NCBI GenBank assembly: GCA_963728965.1
Contig: CAVSMH010000010.1
Coordinates: 186,001 to 250,000, forward strand
DNA: 64,000 nucleotides
From: DASQZT01 sp963728965
GTDB taxonomy: Bacteria > Acidobacteriota > Terriglobia > Bryobacterales > Bryobacteraceae
Direction: 5' to 3'
The translations under genes were made by a program, and so were the position numbers. The notes under the pieces were generated by a model. The model saw nothing but the letters and a program-made list of their open reading frames with translations. It was not told the origin of the DNA and did no database searches. This document shows positions 51,793-59,143 of this stretch, piece by piece; within the stretch, counting starts at the first letter, position 1, and each line of letters starts with the position of its first letter.

Positions 51793-54473
51793 TGGTCCAT
51801 TGCCGCTCCTGCTCGCACGAGTCTCCGGACGACAGCCGATTCTGCTCCTGGTGCGCGGCGCCGCTGGAAGTCACATCGGCCATGACGGCGGTCCTGCCGG
51901 CGCCCTCCTCCAGCCGGCCGCCTGTCGGAACTGTATCGCGGCTCACCAGCACGAGCGCGGTGGATGAGGGCCGGTTTCTGCCGGGAACGCTGCTGGCCGG
52001 CCGCTATCGCGTGGCGGGGCTGTTGGGCCGGGGCGGCATGGGCGAGGTGTATCGCGCCACGGACCTTACCCTGGGCCAGGCGGTGGCGCTGAAGTTCCTG
52101 CCGGAGGCGATGGCTCGCGACGACCGCGCACTGGCGCGCTTCTATAACGAAGTGCGGATCGCACGCCAGGTAACGCACCCCAACGTGTGCCGCGTTTACG
52201 ACATCGGCGAGGTGGAAGGGCTGCACTACATCTCGATGGAGTTTGTGGATGGAGAGGACCTGGCGTCGCTCTTGCGGCGCATCGGCCGCCTGCCCGCCGA
52301 CAAGGCCATCGACACTGCGCGCGGCTTGTGCGCGGGGCTCGCCGCGGCGCACGAGAAGGGCGTGCTGCACCGCGACCTGAAACCGGCCAACGTGATGATC
52401 GACGGCCGTGGCCAGGTGATCATCATGGATTTCGGACTGGCCGGCCTCACCGAGCAGTTGCAGGCGGACGTGCGCAGCGGAACGCCGGCCTACATGTCCC
52501 CGGAGCAGTTGGCGGGCACCGAGGTCACCGCCAAGAGCGACATCTACGCGCTGGGCTTGCTGCTCTACGAACTGTTCACGGGGCGGCGGGCATTCGAGGC
52601 GGCATCGCTGATGGAACTGATGCAGATGCAGGAGCGCGCTTCGCCGGCCAGCATCACTACCCTGGTGAAGGACTTGGACCCGACGGTGGAGCGCGCGATT
52701 CTGCGCTGCCTTCAACCGGACCCGCGGCTGCGCCCCAATTCGGCGCTGGCCGTCGCGGCCGCGCTGCCTGGCGGAGATCCGCTCGCCGCCGCGCTGGCTG
52801 CGGGCGAGACGCCATCGCCCGAATTGGTGGCGGCCGCCGGAGAAACGGAGGGTTTGAAGCCGGTGCTCGCGCTGGCTTGGCTCGGAGCCGCCCTGGCCGG
52901 CATCGTTGTGATTGGCGTGTTGGGGGTGCGGTTCGGCATCACCGAACGGATTCCGCTGGACGTATCGGCCGAGGCGCTGGCGCGCGATGCACGCAACCTG
53001 CTGCGCAGTTTCGGCTACGCCCAGAAGCCCGGTGACAGCGCTTGGGGCTTGGGCTATAACGGCGAATACCTCGACTATCTGAAGCAGCACCCCGATCGCG
53101 CCTCCGCCCGCTGGAAAGATCCCGCCGCGGGAGAGCCTCCCGTGATCCGGTTCTGGTATCGCGAGAGCCCTCGCGAGATGTTGGCCGAGCGCGGCTTCAA
53201 CGCCTCCATTCAGTTTGCGGACCCGCCTTTGCAAATGTCCGGTTCGGCGCGGTTGTACACCGATGCGGAGGGACGCCTGGAGAGGCTCGAGGCCGTTCCG
53301 CCCCAGGTCGAGCCGCCACCCGCCACCGGCGCCGCCCCTTTTGACTGGACCGCGCTGTTCCGCGCCGCCGGGCTGGACCCCGCGCATTTCCACGGCACCG
53401 ACCCGCAATGGACCCCGCTGGCCAACTGGGATGCTCGCTCCGCTTGGACCGGCGACGATCCACGCACCGGCGCGCCCTTGCGCGTAGAGGCGGCTTCGTG
53501 GCGCGGCAGGCCGGTGTTCTTCCGCGTGATCGGCCCGTGGACTCAGCCGGAACGTATGCAGGGCGGCTCGGGCAGATCGACGGGCCAACTTGCCGTGATG
53601 GCGGCGGTGTACACGGCGCTGATTACGGCCGTCGTGATCGCCTGGTACAACCTGCGCAACGGTAAAGGCGACCGGAGGGGCGCGCTCAAGCTCAGCTTGC
53701 TTTATTCCGTGTCCCAGTTCGCCTCACAGTTTCTGGTGGCGCACCACACCGCCACCACGCTCGAACTGGACGTTTTCTGGAAAACACTCTCCACCGCGGC
53801 GATCAACGGGGCCGCGTTGTGGACCTTCTACCTGGCGCTCGAACCGTGGGTTCGCCGGCGCTGGCCGCAAACCATGATTTCGTGGAGCCGCTACACCACG
53901 CAAGGCATCCGCGATCCCCTGGTCGGCCGGGAGACGCTGTATGGAGTCTTCTTCGGATGCGTTCTGGCGGGTATGAAGCTGCTGCAACTTGGGCTGCACG
54001 GCAGCGGGGGCGAACCCGTGATGCCAAGCTTGGAGGTGTTGCTGGGAGGCCGCGCAGCCATCTCCTCCGGACTGATTGTGATCACCGCGGCCCTTTTCGA
54101 CGCGATGATCCTGTTCTTTTTCCTGTTCATCACGCGTGTGGTGTTGCGCCGCCAGTGGATCGCCGCGGCGGCATTTGTGGTGCTCGTCGCCGCCGTCTCT
54201 TCCGCCGGGACGGCCTATCCCTGGACCGACGTGCCGGTGAACGTGCTTTTCGGCGCAATCTACGCCTTTGTGCTGCTCCGCTTCGGTCTGGTGGCCCTGA
54301 TCGTGACGGACGGGATTTTCGAGATTATGCTGGGGGCCCCGCGAACCCTGGACTTCTCCTCGTGGTACGCCGGAGTGGGCGTGCTTCCCCTGGTGTTGGC
54401 AGCGAGTATCGCTTATTACGGCTTCCGAATGTCGCTTGCAGGGCGCCGCCTTTTGCGCGAGGACTTGCTGTAG
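51792..54473 (+). CDS. Membrane Ser/Thr protein kinase with N-terminal zinc ribbon
   Basis: The protein has 893 residues. Residues 4-21 form a zinc ribbon (CRSCSHESPDDSRFCSWC). A Hanks-type kinase domain spans about residues 70-325: glycine loop LLGRGGMGEVY, VALKFLP (Lys), HRDLKPANVMID (catalytic Asp), DFG and GTPAYMSPEQL, all intact. A membrane helix (VLALAWLGAALAGIVVIGVLGV, near 357) follows, then an extracytoplasmic region of about 230 residues and six or more helices after residue 600. The start is the ATG overlapping the YCII stop. The open frame continues upstream inside the YCII gene but there encodes nothing recognisable. It probably relays an envelope signal; targets are unknown. It is the second gene of an ECF42-linked operon. 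Confidence 0.9.
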   Translation: MVHCRSCSHESPDDSRFCSWCAAPLEVTSAMTAVLPAPSSSRPPVGTVSRLTSTSAVDEGRFLPGTLLAGRYRVAGLLGRGGMGEVYRATDLTLGQAVALKFLPEAMARDDRALARFYNEVRIARQVTHPNVCRVYDIGEVEGLHYISMEFVDGEDLASLLRRIGRLPADKAIDTARGLCAGLAAAHEKGVLHRDLKPANVMIDGRGQVIIMDFGLAGLTEQLQADVRSGTPAYMSPEQLAGTEVTAKSDIYALGLLLYELFTGRRAFEAASLMELMQMQERASPASITTLVKDLDPTVERAILRCLQPDPRLRPNSALAVAAALPGGDPLAAALAAGETPSPELVAAAGETEGLKPVLALAWLGAALAGIVVIGVLGVRFGITERIPLDVSAEALARDARNLLRSFGYAQKPGDSAWGLGYNGEYLDYLKQHPDRASARWKDPAAGEPPVIRFWYRESPREMLAERGFNASIQFADPPLQMSGSARLYTDAEGRLERLEAVPPQVEPPPATGAAPFDWTALFRAAGLDPAHFHGTDPQWTPLANWDARSAWTGDDPRTGAPLRVEAASWRGRPVFFRVIGPWTQPERMQGGSGRSTGQLAVMAAVYTALITAVVIAWYNLRNGKGDRRGALKLSLLYSVSQFASQFLVAHHTATTLELDVFWKTLSTAAINGAALWTFYLALEPWVRRRWPQTMISWSRYTTQGIRDPLVGRETLYGVFFGCVLAGMKLLQLGLHGSGGEPVMPSLEVLLGGRAAISSGLIVITAALFDAMILFFFLFITRVVLRRQWIAAAAFVVLVAAVSSAGTAYPWTDVPVNVLFGAIYAFVLLRFGLVALIVTDGIFEIMLGAPRTLDFSSWYAGVGVLPLVLAASIAYYGFRMSLAGRRLLREDLL

Positions 54474-54538
54474 CTTTCCGTTTGTAGCTTTTCGCCCTTG
54501 TATGCCCGCGCGCCGCCTGCGGCATCCTGCGTGCGTAT

Positions 54539-55576
54539 ATGCATAACAGCATGCGATGGCACTGGGTAACATTTGCACTTTTTCTTTTTGTAACCGGCTT
54601 GTGTGCGGAAGGCCACCATGGAGCGAACGCGCTCTCCAGGAAGGGACATGCCAACCGTGTGGTTCAGCCCCAGCCACCCAGTTACGATCCCGCGGCGATT
54701 GCCAATCCAAATCAGCCCGATACCGCGGAGGGCGATCGCGGTTCGGCCGTGCTGCGGATTCAGATTCTGCTGGGCCGCGCGCATTTTTCATCGGGTGTGC
54801 TCGACGGGCAGTTCGGCACCAACCTGAAGAGAACCGTGGCGGCTTACCAGGCGAAGCAGCACATCCCCCACGACGGCGTGGTGAATGCCGCAACCTGGGC
54901 GGCGTTAAACCGCGATATGGCGCCGCCGCTGGTCAGCTACGCCATTGCGGCGGACGATCTGAAAGGGCCATGGGTCAACGTTCCGGGCAGCATGGAGGAG
55001 CAGGCCAAACTACCCTACCTCGGATATGCATCGCCCCTCGAGGAATTGGCCGAACGGTTCCATGTCAGCGAGGCAGTCCTCCAGGCACTGAACCCGGGGG
55101 CCGATTTCGGCCGCGAGGGCCAGGTGATCCAGGTGCCGAACGTGCTGATCATGCCGCCGGCGCAGGCCAACAAGGTGGTAGTGAGCCGGTCTGAGTCCTC
55201 GATCCGGGTCTATGACGATGTGGGGAAACTCGTCGCGTTTTACGTCTGCACGAGCGGGAGCGAGCACGACCCGTTGCCCATCGGCGACTGGAAGATTCAG
55301 GGCGTGCGCCGCAATCCGGAATTCCACTACAACGCGAAACTGTTTTGGGATGCCAAAGACCCCGACGCGACGGCGGTGATCAAGCCCGGTCCGAACAATC
55401 CGGTAGGCCTGGTATGGATCGATCTTTCCAAGGACCACTACGGAATTCATGGAACGCCGGACCCCTCGAAGATCGGGCATGCATCTTCCCACGGGTGCAT
55501 CCGGCTGACCAACTGGGATGCGTTGGAACTGGCCGCGATCGTGAAGCCGGGGACGCCGGCGATGTTGCGGGAGTAA
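54539..55576 (+). CDS. L,D-transpeptidase with peptidoglycan-binding domain
   Basis: This 345-residue exported YkuD/ErfK-family protein forms or exchanges 3-3 cross-links or attaches proteins to peptidoglycan. A signal-like start (MRWHWVTFALFLFVTGLCAEG) is followed by a peptidoglycan-binding helix bundle (VLRIQILLGRAHFSSGVLDGQFGTNLKRTVAAYQ, residues 70-105). A LysM-like linker region follows (LEELAERFHVSEAVLQALNPGADF), then the YkuD domain from residue 220. The domain includes IGDWKIQGVRRNPEF and the catalytic motif HASSHGCIRLTNWD with Cys and His intact. ATG at 54539 has an alternative 12 bases downstream. It is followed after 12 bp by an M23 peptidase, a natural partner in wall remodelling. 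Confidence 0.9.
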   Translation: MHNSMRWHWVTFALFLFVTGLCAEGHHGANALSRKGHANRVVQPQPPSYDPAAIANPNQPDTAEGDRGSAVLRIQILLGRAHFSSGVLDGQFGTNLKRTVAAYQAKQHIPHDGVVNAATWAALNRDMAPPLVSYAIAADDLKGPWVNVPGSMEEQAKLPYLGYASPLEELAERFHVSEAVLQALNPGADFGREGQVIQVPNVLIMPPAQANKVVVSRSESSIRVYDDVGKLVAFYVCTSGSEHDPLPIGDWKIQGVRRNPEFHYNAKLFWDAKDPDATAVIKPGPNNPVGLVWIDLSKDHYGIHGTPDPSKIGHASSHGCIRLTNWDALELAAIVKPGTPAMLRE

Positions 55577-55588
55577 AGGAGTAAAGCG

Positions 55589-56389
55589 ATGAACGTGCGT
55601 GCGAGAATGGCGGCTGCATTCGTGTTGGGCCTGGCGGCAGGAGCGCTACTGTTGACGGTCGGACTTTGGTGGTCGGGCAGTCTGCGGGTGAACCCGATGG
55701 TTTGGCACCGGAATCATCCGGCAACGCCGGCCGTGGACCTGACCGGGACGGTGGCGGAAGCCAAGAACCTGCCGCCGGCGCCATTGCCCGAGGTGCCCCC
55801 GCCCGCAGTTTCCCAGCCCTCCGTACCCGCGGCTCCTGCCCCCAAAGTCGGCCAGCCGACGCCTGCCGTGCCTCCCCCCGCGGTGCCGCAGCCGGCGCCG
55901 CCGCCGCCTGCGGGCGGCAAGACAAATCCAGGAAGCACATCCGCCAATCGCATGGCTCCCGAAGCGCCGCCGCACCTCGCCTTACCGATCGCGGGCCTCG
56001 ATCCGTCGAAGATCGCCGATACGTTCGCCGACGCGCGCGACGGCCGCCGCCACGAGGCGCTCGATATCATGTCGCCGCGCGGCACGCCTTTGAAGGCCGT
56101 GGCGGAAGGAAACGTGGTCAAGCTCTTCACCAGCAAACAGGGTGGCCTGACCGTGTACCAGTTCGACGATAGCCAGACCTACTGCTTCTACTATGCGCAC
56201 CTCGATCGCTACGCTCCGGGGCTCCAGGAAGGCACGTTGCTGCGGAAAGGCGATGTGTTGGGATACGTGGGAAGCACCGGCGATGCCTCGCCCGATGCAC
56301 CGCACCTGCACCTGGCGGTCTTCAAACTGGGGCCGGAAAAGAAATGGTGGCAGGGGACGCCGATCGATCCGCTGCCGCTCCTGCAATAG
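55589..56389 (+). CDS. M23 family (LytM-type) peptidase
   Basis: This 266-residue protein is anchored by an N-terminal helix (MAAAFVLGLAAGALLLTVGLWW). A Pro/Ala-rich linker of about 75 residues (residues 55-130) spans the periplasm to the LytM domain. Zinc ligands and active-site residues are present: RRHEALDIMSPRGTP (His, Asp), YYAHLD and APHLHLAVF (HxH). It is therefore likely an active endopeptidase that cuts peptide cross-links, unlike degenerate activator-type LytM proteins. AGGAG 7 bases before the ATG supports the start. It probably forms an operon with the L,D-transpeptidase. It converges on the cupin gene, which ends 9 bases away. Confidence 0.88.
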   Translation: MNVRARMAAAFVLGLAAGALLLTVGLWWSGSLRVNPMVWHRNHPATPAVDLTGTVAEAKNLPPAPLPEVPPPAVSQPSVPAAPAPKVGQPTPAVPPPAVPQPAPPPPAGGKTNPGSTSANRMAPEAPPHLALPIAGLDPSKIADTFADARDGRRHEALDIMSPRGTPLKAVAEGNVVKLFTSKQGGLTVYQFDDSQTYCFYYAHLDRYAPGLQEGTLLRKGDVLGYVGSTGDASPDAPHLHLAVFKLGPEKKWWQGTPIDPLPLLQ

Positions 56390-56398
56390 GCCGCCGCC

Positions 56399-57256
56399 TT
56401 ACTTGGGCAGGTAGGAGCGCGCCGCCAGGATCAGGTCGTGCTCCTGTCCTTCCTCGGCGTGGCTGTAGTAGCCCACCTGGGTTCCGGGCTTGAAGAAGAA
56501 GGCCGCGCCCGCCGTCACGGGGTGGCGCACCTCTTTGCCGTCGGCGTCGAGCCCGGCCACGATCTCGCCGCTGCCGCGCAGTAAGAGGTAGATTTCTTCC
56601 TCGCGGCGGTGGCTGTGCGGAATATTGGTTCCCCCCGGCGCGAAGTCCATGATGAACAGGCTGTTCATGACGTACGCGGCGGAAAGCTTATCGCGGGTGC
56701 TGGAGGTGAGGCCCATCAGCAGTTTGAACTGCGTGGTGGGGCCGTGGCTGCCGAGCACCTGGAGCTTTACCTCGTCCGCGGAAGCAAGCATGAGCTTCGC
56801 AGTGGGCGCTACCTTGACGGTGGACGGGATGCGGTACCCCATCACGATCGCCTTCGCCGGCGCACCCGAGGAGTTGGCGAGGCCGTGCCGCACGCCTGGC
56901 GGTAGGTACACATAGTCGTTGGCTTTGACGGGTGCTGTCTCCTCCCCGTAGAGGAGCGTGGCCCGCCCTTCGGTGATGAAGTACATTTGCTCCTCGGCCG
57001 GATACTCCACCAGGGCTGTGGCACCGCCGGGCATAATGGTGAGCTCGCCGTAACGCGCCACGCTTTTGAGTTGGTCCGCATCCGCGTCGCCGATACCGAA
57101 CAGCGGCTTATAGGAAACCTTGGAGATGTTCGCCGTGAGGTCGTCGGGACGCGCCGGCACGTCCGCCAACTGGCGGCGAAGGAAGAGGGGATCCGCCGCG
57201 AGAAGACAACTCGAAGCGGCCAGGGCCACGTAGGCCAGGTGCCGGAGGGTGCGCAT
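56399..57256 (-). CDS. Secreted bicupin protein
   Basis: This 285-residue protein has a signal peptide (MRTLRHLAYVALAASSCLLAAD) and two cupin domains. The first spans about residues 60-145 (GATALVEYPAEEQMYFITEGRATLLYGEE, YVYLPPGVRHGLANSSG), the second about 190-280 (FIMDFAPGGTNIPHSHRREEEIYLLLRGSGEIVAG, GAAFFFKPGTQVGYYSH). Metal-binding His and Glu are visible in the second domain (HSHRREEEIYL) and partly in the first. Bicupins include oxalate decarboxylases and sugar or aromatic dioxygenases; the activity here is unknown. The ATG at 57256 is used since the longer open frame upstream runs through the oxidase operon. It lies 50 bp after the last oxidase gene on the same strand and may be read through. 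Confidence 0.82.
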   Translation of the reverse strand: MRTLRHLAYVALAASSCLLAADPLFLRRQLADVPARPDDLTANISKVSYKPLFGIGDADADQLKSVARYGELTIMPGGATALVEYPAEEQMYFITEGRATLLYGEETAPVKANDYVYLPPGVRHGLANSSGAPAKAIVMGYRIPSTVKVAPTAKLMLASADEVKLQVLGSHGPTTQFKLLMGLTSSTRDKLSAAYVMNSLFIMDFAPGGTNIPHSHRREEEIYLLLRGSGEIVAGLDADGKEVRHPVTAGAAFFFKPGTQVGYYSHAEEGQEHDLILAARSYLPK

Positions 57257-57306
57257 CACGGCCCTTATGGTATCTGATGGCGCGGCGCGACGAGGACGTG
57301 CCGGGG

Positions 57307-57525
57307 CTATTCGTCGCGATACTGTTCGTTCTTCTTGAACACGAAGGCGATAAATCCGGCCAGGATCAGGAACGGAGGCGCGCCCAGCACCACGATGCCC
57401 ATGTCGAGCACGCGCGCCCGCGCCTGGTTCTGCGCGTGGGCGGTACGGTAGCACATCACGCACTGCGCCGCCGATGGTATCGAGAGCGCGGCGTAGAGCG
57501 CGGGGATCAGCAACAGTCGTTTCAT
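57307..57525 (-). CDS. Small CxxC membrane protein of the oxidase cluster
   Basis: This 72-residue protein has a signal-like first helix (MKRLLLIPALYAALSIPSAAQ), a short loop with CVMCYRTAHAQ, and a second helix (MGIVVLGAPPFLILAGFIAFVF) before a charged tail (KKNEQYRDE). The Cys-x2-Cys just outside the membrane could bind copper or haem or form a disulphide. Its ATG overlaps the subunit IV stop by four bases, so it is clearly part of the operon. I do not recognise a named family; a role in oxidase assembly or stability is inference from location. Confidence 0.65.
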   Translation of the reverse strand: MKRLLLIPALYAALSIPSAAQCVMCYRTAHAQNQARARVLDMGIVVLGAPPFLILAGFIAFVFKKNEQYRDE

Positions 57526-57845
57526 AGGGGCGGCCGCATTACCTCGACGCGCGCCGCGTCGCTGAGGAAAGTCAGCATCAGCACGATGCAGAAAATCAGC
57601 ATGGGAAACAAGGTCAGGAACAGGCTCAGCCGCTCGAATTTCAGGTGCATGAAATAGGCGATGATCAACGCAGCCTTGATGATCGACAAGCCCACCAGAA
57701 TAGTCAGCATGATGAGCGTTGGCAACTGCTCGTAGGCGAGAAAGACTTCCACGCCCGTGAGCACCAGCAGAACGATCCAGACCTTGGCGAAGGTGATCGT
57801 GGTGGCCCCTGTGGTGTGTTTGACTTCTTCGGTATGAATGCTCAT
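57522..57845 (-). CDS. Cytochrome c oxidase subunit IV family protein
   Basis: This 107-residue protein with three hydrophobic helices belongs to the prokaryotic subunit IV/CyoD-like group. The core is FAKVWIVLLVLTGVEVFLAYEQLP, TILVGLSIIKAALIIAYFMHLKFE and LSLFLTLFPMLIFCIVLMLTFLSD; the central KAALIIAYFMHLKFE is the diagnostic stretch. It stabilises the CuB-containing subunit complex. It starts 12 bases after the second subunit III gene and overlaps the small CxxC gene by four bases. Function beyond structural support is not established for the family. Confidence 0.87.
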   Translation of the reverse strand: MSIHTEEVKHTTGATTITFAKVWIVLLVLTGVEVFLAYEQLPTLIMLTILVGLSIIKAALIIAYFMHLKFERLSLFLTLFPMLIFCIVLMLTFLSDAARVEVMRPPL

Positions 57846-57857
57846 GCGAACGCTCCC

Positions 57858-58490
57858 TCAGATTCTTGCCGACATCAGGTAGACCAGCGGGAAGATGAAC
57901 ATCCACACCAGGTCCACGAAGTGCCAGTACAGCCCGCTCACCTCCACATCTTCCGCTTTGAACTTGCCGCGCAGCACGGCCTGGCAAATGATGGCGAGAT
58001 AGACGATGCCGATGATCACGTGGGTCATGTGCAAGCCGGTGAGGGCGAAGAACGTACCGCCGAAGAGCGGCACGCCCCAGGGATTATCGAAGGGGGTGAC
58101 GTGCTCGTTGTGAATCAGGTTCAACCACTCGGTGAGGTGCAGCGCCACGAAAGCGCCCCCGCCGCCAATCGTCGCCAGGATCCAGCCGGCGGCCGCCTTG
58201 CGCCGGCCGTGGCTCATGGCGTGTACGGCCATCACCATGGTCAGGCTGCTCGAAAGCAGGCAGAAGGTCATGATGCTGGAGAACACGATGCTCGGCGAAA
58301 AGTGAAACGGCCTGGGCCAGTTCGGATTCGAGACGCGGCTGTAGGTGTAGGCAAACAACAACGCCGAAAACGTCAGCGCGTCGGAAATGATGAACAGCCA
58401 CATCCCGAACTTTTTCGAGTTGGTCGCGTACGGTGAGCCTCCCCCCTCCCAGGGAGAAACGGCAGCCGCACTGATCTGCTGCGTTGACAT
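57858..58490 (-). CDS. ctaE: Cytochrome c oxidase subunit III (second of two)
   Basis: This 210-residue subunit III has five to six membrane helices. The start at ATG 58490 (MSTQQISAAAVSPWEGGGSP) is chosen because the open frame beyond it overlaps the previous gene. Features: KKFGMWLFIISDALTFSALLFAYTYSR (the family's first helix pair, with Asp where many have Glu), GFFALTGLHMTHVIIG-like FGGTFFALTGLHMTHVIIG (His in the fold core) and LYWHFVDLVWMFIFPLVYL, the standard C-terminal signature. It follows directly (2-bp gap) another subunit III gene of different sequence. Subunit III carries no metal but aids assembly and proton uptake. Confidence 0.9.
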   Translation of the reverse strand: MSTQQISAAAVSPWEGGGSPYATNSKKFGMWLFIISDALTFSALLFAYTYSRVSNPNWPRPFHFSPSIVFSSIMTFCLLSSSLTMVMAVHAMSHGRRKAAAGWILATIGGGGAFVALHLTEWLNLIHNEHVTPFDNPWGVPLFGGTFFALTGLHMTHVIIGIVYLAIICQAVLRGKFKAEDVEVSGLYWHFVDLVWMFIFPLVYLMSARI

Positions 58491-58492
58491 CC

Positions 58493-59134
58493 TTACCCCC
58501 AAACGTAAAATAGAACCATCAGGTACAACCAGAGTCCGTCGAGAAAATGCCAGAAGATGGCGGTGACGTCGATGGCGGTCCGTTTGGCCGGGCCGAGCCG
58601 CAGCCGCCACGCCTGCACGTCAACATACACCAGCGCCGCCACGCCTCCCAGCAGGTGGAAGGCATGCGCGGCCGTCAAGACGTAAAAAAACGAACTGCTC
58701 GGGTTGGTGGCGATGTACACGCCCGCGTCTTTCAACTCGCGCCATGCCATCGCCTGGCCTACCAGAAACAGCACGCCCAGGGCGGTAGCCACGGTCCACC
58801 ACAGGTTGAACGATTCGCGATGGTGCCGTTTCAACGCACGGCGCGACAGATCGAGCACAATGCTCGAAGCCAGCAGCAGAGCGGTGTTTACCCAGAGAAT
58901 GTGCGGTTTGGTGAGGCTTGTCCAATCGTCGGAGAGGCCGCGGCGCACCACCAGGGCGCTCGTGAAGGCGGCGAACACCATGGTGCTGGCGGCCAGCAGG
59001 ACAAATAGGCCGGTGAACGAGGCGCGCCGGTTGGCGCCGCGGCCATCGCTTCCGCCTCCGCCCGAACCCCACTCGATGGGCGGGGGCGGCGGGCCTTGGA
59101 CGATATCGTGGGTGAGGGATCCAGCCATACTCAT
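58493..59134 (-). CDS. Cytochrome c oxidase subunit III (first of two)
   Basis: This 213-residue protein of the haem-copper oxidase subunit III family starts with a Pro/Gly-rich cytoplasmic tail (VQGPPPPPIEWGSGGGGSDG). Five helices follow: FTGLFVLLAASTMVFAAFTSALVV, LWVNTALLLASSIVLDLS, WTVATALGVLFLVGQAMAW, FFYVLTAAHAFHLLGGVAALVYV and IFWHFLDGLWLYLMVLFYVWG. The His-rich AAHAFHLLGG and the terminal WHFLDGLWLYL are family signatures. It differs from the following subunit III, so it is not a recent tandem duplicate. It lies 9 bases after the subunit I gene. The ATG at 59134 has an in-frame alternative at 59128. Confidence 0.88.
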   Translation of the reverse strand: MSMAGSLTHDIVQGPPPPPIEWGSGGGGSDGRGANRRASFTGLFVLLAASTMVFAAFTSALVVRRGLSDDWTSLTKPHILWVNTALLLASSIVLDLSRRALKRHHRESFNLWWTVATALGVLFLVGQAMAWRELKDAGVYIATNPSSSFFYVLTAAHAFHLLGGVAALVYVDVQAWRLRLGPAKRTAIDVTAIFWHFLDGLWLYLMVLFYVWG

Positions 59135-59143
59135 TTGGATGCG

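Noticed and set aside
51618..53588. A 656-codon minus-strand frame opposite the kinase.
   Set aside because: Antisense shadow of the kinase gene with no domain.
54471..54505. Direct repeat TGTAGCTTTCCG / TGTAGCTTTTCG after the kinase stop, considered as a regulatory repeat.
   Set aside because: Only two short copies, one overlapping the stop codon, with no dyad or further copies.
57307..57987. A 226-codon minus-strand frame spanning subunit IV and the small CxxC gene.
   Set aside because: The upstream two thirds are out of frame with subunit IV, which is the real gene; only the last 72 codons form the small protein.
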